NCBI RefSeq assembly: GCF_901827205.1
Contig: NZ_LR594676.1
Span: forward strand, 1-64,000
Direction: 5' to 3'
DNA length: 64,000 nucleotides
From: Variovorax sp. PBS-H4
GTDB lineage: Bacteria; Pseudomonadota; Gammaproteobacteria; Burkholderiales; Burkholderiaceae_C
This document shows positions 36,747 through 46,350 of this stretch, piece after piece (the first letter of the stretch is position 1; each line of letters starts with the position of its first letter). Position numbers and translations under genes: made by a program. Below the pieces are notes generated by a model, which saw only the letters and a list, made by a program, of their open reading frames with translations, did no database searches and was not told where the DNA came from.

Positions 36747-37625
36747 ATGCGCCGTGAACGACTAGTACCGCCACCGAGGTCAAGGTGGGGGGCCAGAGGG
36801 ATTGTGGTCGGGGTCTTGGTCCTTGCGGCTGGCGGAGTCGTCGGCTGGACGCTGCCGGCCAAGGCCGCACCGGCCCTCACCGCACCGCCCCAGACCGCAC
36901 CCGGGGAAACCGTCGAGGTACTGGGAACCGACTGCCTGGGCATCGACGCCGCGATTACCGCCACCGTGAGCACGGCGTCGGGGCAGGAAACGATCACGCA
37001 GGTGCAACCCGACCCGGAGACCGGCGCCTGGGGTGTCGTGTTTGACGCCGGGTCCACAGACATGACCGTCAACGCATCCTGTTCGACCTACAACGCCACC
37101 ACCGACTATCCCGCAGCCACCATTGACGTCCGGCAGGACACCACCATCAACGCCACCGACCTGGGCCTGTCGTTCCCCGGTTACACCGGTGCCGTCACCG
37201 CCGGCGGCACGCTGCAGATCGAGGCCACCGGCTTCCCTGCGGGCGAGAACGTCACCGTGACCATGTACAGCACACCGATCGTGCTGGCCACCCCGTTGGC
37301 CGACGCCCAGGGCCGGGTGGTGACCACCGTCATCATCCCGCCGGACACCGCCGCCGGCATCCACACCATCGAGGTCAAGGGCGAATCGACCGGACTGAAG
37401 AACTCTCGACCGATCCTGGTCCAGGCCAGCAGCGCCGGGCCGATGACCACGACCAACCGCACCAGCGCCCTGGCCGAAAGGACCCCGCAGCTGGCCGCAA
37501 CCGGCACCGCCGCACAGATCCTGATCCCGGGTGCGGGGGGACTACTACTAGCAGGCGGGGCCGCGCTGGCCTTCACCCGTCGACGCTCAACCGGCCTACC
37601 TGACCCGGGGAGGGGCCACAAGTAG
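36747..37625 (+). CDS. LAATG-anchored surface protein
   Basis: A 292-residue secreted protein. It starts MRRERLVPPP, the same opening as the giant surface gene at 30788, and the first ~20 bases of the two genes are also alike. A signal peptide follows (VLVLAAGGVVGWTLPAKA). The mature part has two Ig-like beta domains of ~95 residues (PGETVEVLGTDCLGIDAAIT and AGGTLQIEATGFPAGENVTV). The C-terminus has LAATG, a hydrophobic helix and FTRRRSTGLP. It is a class E sortase substrate. Start ATG 36747. The ribosome site is weak, and a longer in-frame start at 36630 has no signal peptide. Confidence 0.85.
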   Translation: MRRERLVPPPRSRWGARGIVVGVLVLAAGGVVGWTLPAKAAPALTAPPQTAPGETVEVLGTDCLGIDAAITATVSTASGQETITQVQPDPETGAWGVVFDAGSTDMTVNASCSTYNATTDYPAATIDVRQDTTINATDLGLSFPGYTGAVTAGGTLQIEATGFPAGENVTVTMYSTPIVLATPLADAQGRVVTTVIIPPDTAAGIHTIEVKGESTGLKNSRPILVQASSAGPMTTTNRTSALAERTPQLAATGTAAQILIPGAGGLLLAGGAALAFTRRRSTGLPDPGRGHK

Positions 37626-38060
37626 CGCGAATCCGAAGTTACTGACAGGGGTCTCCATAGAGTCACTGCCCCGGCCCGTCCGTAGCCGGTCCGCTGAACG
37701 TCACGCAAACCCCCCAAGGCCTGACATAGGCGCGGACACGGATCCGGCCTCCACGGCCGGTGCCGGTGAGCCGGATCCGGACGGCGGTCGGCGGTGGCCA
37801 CCACTGTGTGCGGCATGGACAGGGACGCCCATTTTTGCCGCGGAGACAGCGTGAACTGATCGCCTCTGAAGGTCTGCCCACGGTCAGCTCTCTGGCCAGG
37901 AAAGGTTCTCGTCGGATTCGCGGCGCGACCGGCTCCCGCACGTGGACGTGTCAGCAGTGCTGGCCAGCTGGACGTTGCAGCCGCTGACCGGCGCGGTGAT
38001 CTGGCCCGGTGTGCCGCTCGGTGACCTTTGAAGGTGGGGAACAGGCCGGTGAGAGGGGGA
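37626..38060. other. Non-coding stretch with relic element
   Basis: 435 bases between convergent genes. At 37940-38025 it holds a diverged copy of the element also seen at 5056-5160. Otherwise no gene is visible. Confidence 0.4.
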
Positions 38061-39113
38061 TCAGGCGAAGCGGCCCTGGAGCCGGCCCGGGCCGCGGCCG
38101 CTTGTGGTGTTGAACAGGTCGGTGATGAACGCGATGGATTCGGCAAGGACGCGTTGTCCGTCGTCGCCGTCGAGGTTGAACTGGAACTCGTGCGGCAGTC
38201 TCGGTTCGTGGTCCTGCGCGAAGAACACGGTCCGGGTGGGAACGCCGAGCCGTTCAAGGTGTTCGGCGAACGGTTTCGATTGGACCTCGGTTAGTTGGTC
38301 CGCGTTCCCGGCAGACATGAAGGTAGGTGGAAAGTTGCCGTTCACGGACTGCGCGGCGCTCATCTGAGTCAGGGCCGCGCTATCGACGAGCGAGCGCGTG
38401 CCGGTGTAGGCCCGTAAGACCTGCTGGATGACCCATCCCAACGGGCCCGGTTCGCCGGCGAGCGCGACAGGGTCGTACACGCCGCAGTGCAGGATCATTC
38501 CGCGAAGTTGCCGCGCCGCCAGCGCGGGCGCCACGGCGGTGACGGCGGCCGCGTCTGGGTTGGTGATGATGGCCGCGGTCTGGGTGGCCAGCTGGGCACC
38601 GGCGGAGTCACCGGCCAGCACGATTCGGTTGCGGTCCACACCGAGCTCCTCGGCGTGCTGGTCCAAGTAGGCCAGGGCGTCTTGGATCTGTTGAACAGCG
38701 GTGGGGTAGGAGGCGCGGGGCCCTGGGGTGTAGTCCACCGAGACAGTCGCGATGCCTGTTCGGGCGGTCATGATTTGCAGGTAGGGGTCCACGTTACTGC
38801 TGTTGCCGCTGATCCAGCCGCCACCGTGGATCCACACCACCACCGGCAACAGGCCGGCGCTTCCCTGACGGCGGTGCATCGTGAGGAAAGCATCCGGATC
38901 GCCCGGCCGGTACGACAACCGGGTCTGCTCAGTGACGCCGGGAATGACATGGGCCTGCATCCGGCGGGCGACGACACTCCCCGCCTGCTCGAACGCGCCC
39001 TTGACGATCGCCGACACCCACCTCGGTGACGAACGCACCATCACCGCTGCGAGCACACCGGCCGACACCAGACCCGCAGCCGCCCAGGCCACATCACGTA
39101 CACCTTTGTTCAT
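38061..39113 (-). CDS. Alpha/beta hydrolase, HSL/acetylesterase type
   Basis: A 350-residue esterase. The oxyanion motif HGGGW is at 96-100 and the nucleophile elbow GDSAG at 168-172, with S170 as the catalytic serine. A late acid (ADQLTEVQ) and histidine (LPHEF) complete the triad. The first ~30 residues contain one hydrophobic helix (AAAGLVSAGVLAAVMV), so it is probably membrane-anchored or exported. The short-chain ester substrate is unknown. It ends in an SGRGPGRLQGRFA tail. It stands alone. Confidence 0.9.
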   Translation of the reverse strand: MNKGVRDVAWAAAGLVSAGVLAAVMVRSSPRWVSAIVKGAFEQAGSVVARRMQAHVIPGVTEQTRLSYRPGDPDAFLTMHRRQGSAGLLPVVVWIHGGGWISGNSSNVDPYLQIMTARTGIATVSVDYTPGPRASYPTAVQQIQDALAYLDQHAEELGVDRNRIVLAGDSAGAQLATQTAAIITNPDAAAVTAVAPALAARQLRGMILHCGVYDPVALAGEPGPLGWVIQQVLRAYTGTRSLVDSAALTQMSAAQSVNGNFPPTFMSAGNADQLTEVQSKPFAEHLERLGVPTRTVFFAQDHEPRLPHEFQFNLDGDDGQRVLAESIAFITDLFNTTSGRGPGRLQGRFA

Positions 39114-39242
39114 TGCCTCATTCTGTCCGACAGAGTGACCCGCGAAGACATGGCCCAGACCTGGGGGTGGGGCTGCTGTGCAAGGTGCATGACATCGCCG
39201 TCAGCCAGAGGGTGACCGGCCCGCCGCTGTGGCGTGGATGCG

Positions 39243-39281
39243 CCGAGGGGCGGCACTCCGGTGTGGAGTGCCGCCCCTCGG
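39243..39281 (-). terminator. Terminator of the six-repeat surface gene
   Basis: Perfect 17-base arms (39243-39259 and 39265-39281), CCGAGGGGCGGCACTCC and its complement, 15 bases past the stop at 39297. Confidence 0.85.
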
Positions 39282-39296
39282 GTGTACGGAGCTGGG

Positions 39297-42200
39297 TCAG
39301 CTCTGGGTGGAGCGACGACGCGTCACCAGGACGGTCAGGGCACCGAAGGCGAGCAGGGCCAATGCCAGCGGCACGAGCAGCTCACCGTGCGAGCCGGTGG
39401 CGGCCAGCGCCGGCGGCTTCACCGGCGCCGGCGCCGGGGTGGGCGCCGGGGCCGGAGCCGGAGCCGGGGCGGGGACGGTGGTCGGGGTGGTCACCTCCGC
39501 CTGGGCGCTCTGGACCTGGGTGGTGCCGTCGGGGGCGGTGCCCCAGGCGGTGGCCACGTTGTGGACGCCGCCGGCGGCGACATCCGCCGCCGTCACGACG
39601 TACACCTCATCGGCGATGCACGCGGTGACCTCGAGCGGGGCCAGGACGGTAACGGCGCAGGTGACCGCTCCGGCCTTCGGGTCGTCCACGGTGACGTCGG
39701 TGAGGGTGACGTTGCCGGTGTTGGCGACAGCGAAGGTGTAGGCGATCTTCTCGCCGACATCAGCGGTGCCGTTACCGTTGAGATCGTCGAACACCGCGAG
39801 CTTCTCGATCTCCAGAGCCGGAGCCGGAGCCGGCACCGGGACCTCGACGGTGGACTCGGGCGAGGTGACCGGCTCTCCGCCGGTGCCGTCCAGACGCTGC
39901 GGGGTGGTGCCGGCAGCGGTCGCCGTGTTCAGCACGACGCCGGCATCGACGTCGGCCTGGGTGACGACGTACAGGGCGTCAGCGGTGCACAGAGCCTGCT
40001 CGCCCGGGGCCAGCGGCTCGGTCGGGCAGGTGATCGCATCAGCCTTGGGATCCAGAACGGCGATCTCGGTGAGGGTGACGTTGCCGGAGTTGGTGACGAC
40101 GAAGCTGTAGGCGATGCTCTCGCCTGCATCGGCGACGCCGTTGCCGTTCGTGTCGTCCAGTTCGGCTTCCTTGACCACGTCCAGGGCCGGGGCCAAGGTC
40201 GCGGGGACCTCGTCGACGGCCGGGGCGGAGGTGACGGTCGCCGGGGGGTTCTCCGGATCGTTGACCGGCGGCAGCGCGGAAGCGGTCGCGTTGTTGACGA
40301 CCCATCCGGCGTCGACGTCGGCTTGGGTGACGACGTACAGCTCGTCCGCCGCGCACAGTGCCTGTGCGCCCGGGCCAGCGGCTCGGTCGGGCAGGTGACC
40401 GCGCCGGCCTTGGGGTCGTCGACGGCGATCTCGGTGAGAGTGACGTTGCCGGTGTTGGTGACCAGGAACGAGTACTCGATGCTCTCGCCGACATCGGCGG
40501 TGCCGTTGTCGTTGTCGTCGATCAGCTCACCGTTCTTCTCCACGGACACGGCCGGGGCGAAGGTGGCGGGGATGGAGATCTCGGACGGCTCGCTGACGGT
40601 CGGGGCCGGCGGGTTCTCCGGGTCCAGGACCGGCTGCAGACCGGACGCGGTGGCGGAGTTGAAGACCTCGCCGGCGTCGATGTCGGCCTGGGTGGCGATG
40701 TACGGCTCATCGGCCTCGCAGGTCACGGACAGGCCGGGTCCGACCGGCTGGTCTACGCAGGTGACCGTGCCGGCCTTCGGGTCGTCGATGGCGAGGTCGG
40801 TAAGGGTGACGTTGCCGGTGTTGGTGACGACGAAGCCGTAGGCAACGCGTTCACCGAGGTCGGCGGTGCCGTTTTCGTTGAGGTCCTCGAGCAGGGAGAG
40901 CTTGAGCAGCGACAGCGACGGGGCCGCCTCCGGGGCCGGGGTCTCGGAGATCGACGGATCCGACTGGACCGGGGCCGGCGGGTTCGCCGGATCCAGGACC
41001 GGCTGCAGGCCCGAAGCGGTGGCGGTGTTGGTGACGACGCCGCCGTCGACATCGGCCTGGGTCACGACGTACAGGGCGTCAGCCGAGCACAGCGTGTTCT
41101 GGCCGGGGGCGAGCTGGGTGACCGGGCAGGTCACAGCGCCGGCCTTCGGATCGTCGACGCTCACGTTGCTGAGGGTGACGTTGCCGGTGTTGGTGACGAC
41201 GAAGTTGAACTGGATGCTCTCGCCGACCTCGGCCGTGCCGTTGTCGTTGGTGTCAGTCAGCACGGCGGACTTGGCCACCGAGATCGACGGCGCAGCAGCC
41301 GGAACCGGGAGCTCGTCTTCCGCCGGGGCGGAATCGACCGGCGGGATCGCCGGGTAGCCGGGCGGCGGCACCGGAGTACCGGTCGCGGTGGCCTCGTTGA
41401 ACACCACCCCGGCGTCGACGTCGGCCTGGGTCACGACGTAGGAGGCAGCCACACAGGTGATGGTGGCGCCGGCGGCCAGCGCACCGGTCGGGCAGGTCAC
41501 GGCCCCGACCTTGGAGTCGTCGATCGTGACCGGGTTGATCGCGATGTTGCCGGTGTTGGTGACATCGAAGCTGTACTGCACGCTCTCACCAACATCAGCG
41601 ACACCGTTGGTGTTCGCATCGTCCAGGACGGAGTTCTTGACCAGCGACAGCGACGGATCGATGGCATCGAAGGTCACGGTGGCCGGCGGCGGGGCGTCGA
41701 CACCGATGCCGGTGATGTTGTCCGGACCGTTGACGTAAGTGCCCGCTCCGGCGGTGACGTTCACCGAGGCGGTGCAGTTTTCCTGATCCAGTGCCAGGTT
41801 GCCGGTCACGGAGACGGTGGTGGCAGTGGCGTTGACGAGACCGGACGGGCAGGTGGTCGACAGCGACGCCGGAGCGGCGACAGTCATCCCTGCAGGCAAG
41901 GTGTCGGTAAACGACCAACCGGCCTTCTCACCGAGTTCGGAGGTGTTGGTGATGGTGAAGGTCAGCGTGAGCGGCAGACCCTCGGTCTGCGACGGGGCCG
42001 AGTACGACTTGTACAGCTGCGGGGTCGCGTCCAGGATGCGGATGTTGTCGAACGCGGCATCGTTACCGCCGCCGCTGCCCTGGAAGTTGACCATCCGAAT
42101 GCCCAGCTCGCTGCCGGAAAACAGGTACGCGCTGTTGGCGGTGTAGGTGCCAGCAAGAATGCCCGCATCCGGTCCGGATCCACCCACGGCCGGCGCGGTA

Positions 42201-42916
42201 TAAGGCTCCCCGCCTGCGTTCACATCACAGGGATCGATCGGGTCCCCGTCGACAAAGGTCGGGATCACCTGATCGCCGTCGAGCAGGTAGAAACCGAACA
42301 GCGGATGGGCTGCAAAACAGTTCTGCGCCGCCGCGTCCACCGAGAACGTGACGAACCGGTTGCTGGCCAGCAGTGGAATCGGGTCGACCGTCTCGAACTG
42401 CACCAGTCCGGCACCGGGGCTGCTGCCCTCGGTGTAGGCCGTCACCGCATGGTTGGTCGCCGGATCTGCCGCCTCGTCATGCTGACCCAACGCATGGGCC
42501 AGCTGCCGGACCCGATCGAAGGACCCGTTCACCGGCGGGCAGCTGGTCAAACCGATCGCGCTGTCAGGGGCATTGAACTCCAGGATGCTGCCGTTGCATG
42601 CCGTCAGCCACGGCGCAGCCGCCGTGTAAGTGGTCCCGTCGGCACCGGTGTACGCGGTCAAGGACACCGGGTCCGCGGCCACACCGTTCTCGAAGTCCTC
42701 GGTGTACACGGTGACCGGAGCGTTCGGCACATCGGGATCTCCCGGCGCCGCGACAGCAACACCCGCGCTGCTGGTGGACAAGACCACGACGCTGCCGAGC
42801 AGACCGATGCTGCTCAGCACAGCCAGCCAACGGGACTTACCCCGCAGACGATGCGCGCCGCTTCCCCCCTTCCACCGTGTCGATGGAACGTTTCTCATGG
42901 GGTGACGATCAGACAC
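39297..42916 (-). pseudogene. Six-repeat LAATG surface protein with one frameshift
   Basis: Two overlapping frames give one ~1200-residue secreted protein. The start GTG 42916 is chosen for the AAGGAG five bases upstream (ATG 42898 is the alternative). It has a signal peptide ending VAVAA, a ~300-residue N-terminal domain and a DUF11-like unit. Six ~115-residue repeats follow, each with D-x-N-x-NG-x-AD-x-GE, VTNTGN and Y-x-x-TQADVDAG, then a Pro/Ala stalk, LAATG, TM and RRRSTQS. Near 40375 one C is missing: GGCCCGGGC, where a sister repeat (near 40010) has GGCCCCGGGC. Restoring it joins the frames. Proteins of this type project adhesive domains from the wall. Confidence 0.85.
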
Positions 42917-43305
42917 CAGACTCCTTCACAACGAGCAATGGGCAGGACCGCTGCACAGGCCCCTGCGGCAGCTCAGTCCACGCAGGAACCTACAAGATCG
43001 TTTTCACACCGACTTCACTCAACATCACGGCCGCGCCGCATCGACCGGTTTGCTCGGCGCTGCCGCCCGCAGCACTGCCACTACAGGTGGGCAACTGCTG
43101 TCCGACGGGTACTCCCAGTAGTCAAAGTGCCAAGTGTCTGGGCGCGTCCGAGGGTTACCAACGAGTAGAACCCTGCTACTTTCAAAGGGATGATCTTGGT
43201 CTCAAGGCTGCCGTTCTCGCGATACGCACCCGATTCGGCGGTGCCGGGCGGGGCGTTGACTTCATCGCCCGAGCGCGTGAGTCACCGAATGCAGGGCTCA
43301 ATCGC
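42917..43305. other. Intergenic region, surface gene / GGDEF gene
   Basis: About 390 bases between divergent starts. It should contain both promoters. I see no hairpin or riboswitch-like pattern that I can support. Confidence 0.35.
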
Positions 43306-44358
43306 GTGACCTGGGATCGGGATGGGCGTCCTGTGTGGGTGAGAAGACTGCGCGCATCGTCTGCGCCTGCTTCCCCGTCGCGGACATCTCCGCCCCGGCT
43401 GGAGCTTCGCCTGACCCGCCGGTACCTGGCTGCTTTGGCTGTCCTGCACACCCTCGGCCTCATCTACGGAATCAGCGTTGATGCTCCCGTCCGGGAGCTG
43501 GTCGGGGATGCGGTGGCGGGTGGGTTCATCCTGGCCGGCATGGGGTTGTCGGTGATGTGTCGGGGATCGGTACGTCGGTGGGCGGTGTTCTTCGCCATGG
43601 GCGCGGCTGCACTCGCCTCGCTCGGGTTCGGGACCACACTGGTCGCTCATCTGTGGGCGCTCATCGAACTCATGGCCGTCGCCATGATCGTCCGCGCTTT
43701 CAGCCCCGGCCCGGTCGGCCGCCTGACCGCGGCGGCCCTGGGTGTGCTCACTGCGGCATTGCTGACCACGGCCGTGACGGACGTGCCGGAGTTGTGGCAG
43801 GTCACGTTCCCGATCTGTGTCGTCGCTTCCAGCGAAATCTTCGGAGCCCTACTGTCCGCGGTCACCAGAGCAGCACTGCTGGATCCGTTGACCGGGGTCT
43901 ACAACCGCACCGGAGCGGTCATGTCCGCCGCCACCCTACTGAAACGATTCCAGCGGTCCGGCAAACTCACCGGGGTGATCATCCTGGACATCGACAACTT
44001 CAAAGCCATCAACGACACCCACGGACACCGCGCCGGCGACAAGGTCCTCACCCAGCTCACCGAACAGTGGACCAAGCTCCTACCAGCCGAATCACTCCTG
44101 GCCCGCCTGGGCGGAGATGAGTTCCTCATCCTCACCGGCGCCACGGACCTGACTCAAGTCCGGCAGCTCGCCCGCCACCTCACCCAACGCGCCCGGTACC
44201 AGGTCAGTTACGGCGTCTCTCTTGGCGAGGGCTCCCCCTCGTCACTGCCCGACCTTCAAGACATCGCCGATCAGGACCTTTATCACAATAAAAAGAACCC
44301 GCCTACCGCGAACCGGCCGGATCTGCAGAACATTCCCCGCAACTTTCCGCCGGAATAG
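43306..44358 (+). CDS. Membrane diguanylate cyclase
   Basis: About 350 residues. The N-terminal half has five or six TM helices (AALAVLHTLGLIYGISV to AALGVLTAALLTTAV). The GGDEF domain follows at ~190-330. It has DPLTGVYNR, DIDNFKAINDTHGHRAGD and the active-site LARLGGDEF (GGDEF 269-273), so it should make c-di-GMP from two GTP. There is no RxxD inhibitory site at the usual place before GGDEF. The C-terminus after the domain is short and basic. The start is uncertain: GTG 43306, 43333 or 43339. Confidence 0.87.
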   Translation: MTWDRDGRPVWVRRLRASSAPASPSRTSPPRLELRLTRRYLAALAVLHTLGLIYGISVDAPVRELVGDAVAGGFILAGMGLSVMCRGSVRRWAVFFAMGAAALASLGFGTTLVAHLWALIELMAVAMIVRAFSPGPVGRLTAAALGVLTAALLTTAVTDVPELWQVTFPICVVASSEIFGALLSAVTRAALLDPLTGVYNRTGAVMSAATLLKRFQRSGKLTGVIILDIDNFKAINDTHGHRAGDKVLTQLTEQWTKLLPAESLLARLGGDEFLILTGATDLTQVRQLARHLTQRARYQVSYGVSLGEGSPSSLPDLQDIADQDLYHNKKNPPTANRPDLQNIPRNFPPE

Positions 44359-44449
44359 ACAGACCGACTGTCCGTACGGTCACTCGTTACTGTGTGAGCT
44401 GGGCAGGGGAGAACCAATGTGACCCTGCGAACTGATGCATAATGCACTC

Positions 44450-44782
44450 ATGGCTACCCACACCAGCGTTCAGCTGATCGACGACATCGACGGCTCCTCC
44501 GAAGCGGCAGAGACTATCGAGTTCGCATTGGACGGCGCCCACTTCGAAATCGACCTGACCCAAGCCAATGCCGACAAACTCCGCAAAGCCCTCACCAAGT
44601 ACATCGACGCCGGCCGGCGGGTCAAGAACACCGACCGCCCCACCCGCCGGGCTGTCCGTGGGCAGGGACGCAGCCGCGAAGAAGTGGCCCAGATCCGGGC
44701 GTGGGCCGTTGATGCCGGCTACCAGATCGCCGACCGCGGCCGTCTGTCCCAAAGCGTCCTCGAGGCCTACGACGCTCGTTGA
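44450..44782 (+). CDS. lsr2: Lsr2-family nucleoid protein (copy 1)
   Basis: A 110-residue Lsr2, the actinobacterial xenogeneic silencer that binds AT-rich DNA. The N-terminal dimer domain (HTSVQLIDDIDG, FALDGAHFEIDLT) and the C-terminal DNA-binding domain with an R-G-Q-G-R-like hook (RAVRGQGRSREEVAQIRAWA) are both complete. No ribosome site is seen and CATAAT lies six bases before the ATG, so the mRNA may be leaderless. A second copy lies at 58970 and a relic at 49434. Confidence 0.95.
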   Translation: MATHTSVQLIDDIDGSSEAAETIEFALDGAHFEIDLTQANADKLRKALTKYIDAGRRVKNTDRPTRRAVRGQGRSREEVAQIRAWAVDAGYQIADRGRLSQSVLEAYDAR

Positions 44783-44901
44783 CCATCCCCACAGCCGCTC
44801 TGACTCGTGACACGACCATGCTCGGTCAGCGCCTCGGCCAAGAAGTCTACCGCCTTCGGGAACCCCTGACCCTCGTTGTCTGACGATCCCCAAGCTGTGC
44901 C

Positions 44902-45414
44902 TCAGCATGGATGGAACATGGCCCGTGCAGCCCAGTTCCGTCGCTCCCGCAGGGCATCGAAGGTGACTTCGACGCCCTGGGTGGTGATTTCCCAGTAGCG
45001 GCGCAGGGGCGCTGTCACGATCAGGATCTGCTGGGCGGCTGTGGCGTCGAGGAAGAACTGATCGTCGGCTCTGAGTCGATCAAGCGGCAGAACCCAGCCG
45101 CGGTTGACGAAGAACCAGGCGACGAGATTGTCGGTGGCCCATTCATGCCGGTCGGCCGGTAGCGGCTGCTCGCTGGAGCCGATGAACAGACTGTCGTCCT
45201 GGACGATCGCGCAGAGCGTGGGCACCCGCCTCGCTTTGGACCACCGGCGGTCGTTGCGAATATGACGGAACCCGCCCTTCCTTGGTAGGTGTACTCGCGC
45301 CGTCAGCTGCCAGATGTCGATCAGGATGGTGGGGAACGGTGTGTTGAGAACACCGGCAGGCAGAAACGGCGAGTTCCAAGTGGTCACAGAGGTCACGCTG
45401 TCAGCTCGGCACAC
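44902..45414 (-). CDS. Hypothetical protein, 170 residues
   Basis: A soluble protein with LVAWFFVNRGWVLPLDRLRA, then DDQFFLDATAAQQILIVTAP and EITTQGVEVTFDALRERRNW. I do not know the family. The regular mix and codon use support it. The start is unclear: the GTG at 45414 or a GTG ~18 bases later. Confidence 0.5.
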   Translation of the reverse strand: MCRADSVTSVTTWNSPFLPAGVLNTPFPTILIDIWQLTARVHLPRKGGFRHIRNDRRWSKARRVPTLCAIVQDDSLFIGSSEQPLPADRHEWATDNLVAWFFVNRGWVLPLDRLRADDQFFLDATAAQQILIVTAPLRRYWEITTQGVEVTFDALRERRNWAARAMFHPC

Positions 45415-45501
45415 CGAGCTCAGCCCAGCCGGCGACAGTCCTCATGCCAGGGCACTGCGGCTTCGGAGACTAGGTGTAGGCACAAAGTTCCGGTCCATTG
45501 C

Positions 45502-45894
45502 TCAACTCTGCAGCGTGGCCCGTTGATCTCTCGAGGTCTCTTCGATGCCCTCCCACAGCCACTCGGCCAAGACAGGACCCTCGGGGGTGCGATGACTCCA
45601 CCACCGGGGATCTCTGGCCGGCGCGCCAGCGGCCAGGGCCGCTGCCGCCACCTGCAGGGGCAGCGGCTGGCCGCGGTTGTCTTGCAACCATCGCTGCGCC
45701 GCCGGGGCAACACCGGACCACCACAAAGAAAAGCCCACCCTGCCAGGGTGGCCAATCAGCCCCCACGCCGTCAAACAGGTCACGACCCATCCACGATCTG
45801 AACGCACTTGGTGGATGGCACCTCCGCGCCGCAGCTGGGCCAGACGCAAGCCATACCGCGACGCCGGCGCGGGTCTGAGCTGACCGGCTTGCAT
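45502..45894 (-). CDS. Hypothetical protein, 130 residues
   Basis: A Trp-rich soluble protein: LRLAQLRRGGAIHQVRSDRG, then VTCLTAWGLIGHPGRVGFSL, WWSGVAPAAQRWLQDN and EWLWEGIEETS. The frame is better than the two overlapping ones by amino-acid make-up. Start ATG 45894 (AGGCAGG upstream) or 45927. Function unknown. Confidence 0.45.
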   Translation of the reverse strand: MQAGQLRPAPASRYGLRLAQLRRGGAIHQVRSDRGWVVTCLTAWGLIGHPGRVGFSLWWSGVAPAAQRWLQDNRGQPLPLQVAAAALAAGAPARDPRWWSHRTPEGPVLAEWLWEGIEETSRDQRATLQS

Positions 45895-46188
45895 CTGATT
45901 CCTGCCTCGAGCTGCGACCCGTCTCACCCCGTCGCCTGATCAACTCGGCGTTGCCGAGGTCGAGGAAGATTTGATGCCGCCCGCTGACCGGCACCGAACG
46001 TTGAGGCATCACGACTGATATTGGCACGTGGCGTTCGCTGCTACGCCGCGCAGGACTGGTCCCCAAACCGGGGCAATCTGGACGATTCAGGCGATACTGA
46101 CTATCGCCATTCGCCAATTGCGGGCGGTCAGGCATGGATCCCGTTCGTGCCGGCAATCGTCGGATTGACCCTTGGTACCATTCCCGCC

Positions 46189-46350
46189 ATGAATACCAAA
46201 GAAATGAGTTGGGCGGTCTGTTTCGGGCTCCTCGCCGGTGTCGTGCTGTGGTTGACCACCGACCGGGTGTGGTTCCTGGGCGTCGGAGCCGTCATCGGGA
46301 TCTTGGTGGGCCTGGCACTGAACGCACGACGCGACCGCGGCCGGGCCTAG
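46189..46350 (+). CDS. Small two-TM protein
   Basis: A 53-residue protein from ATG 46189 with two hydrophobic helices (SWAVCFGLLAGVVLWLTTD and VWFLGVGAVIGILVGLALNA) and a basic tail. In-frame codons run back to 46021, but the upstream part does not look like a membrane protein. It is convergent with, and its stop overlaps, the ligase relic. Confidence 0.5.
   Translation: MNTKEMSWAVCFGLLAGVVLWLTTDRVWFLGVGAVIGILVGLALNARRDRGRA

Noticed and set aside
37715..37745. Reverse dif-like site (GCCTGACATAG)
   Set aside because: Only the XerD-like arm is partly matched, and the other arm is unrelated.
40358..43168. 936-codon plus-strand frame opposite the six-repeat surface gene
   Set aside because: Its product mirrors the repeats of the minus strand and looks like low-complexity noise.
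43105..43300. c-di-GMP riboswitch before the GGDEF gene
   Set aside because: No conserved GEMM core or paired stems could be found.
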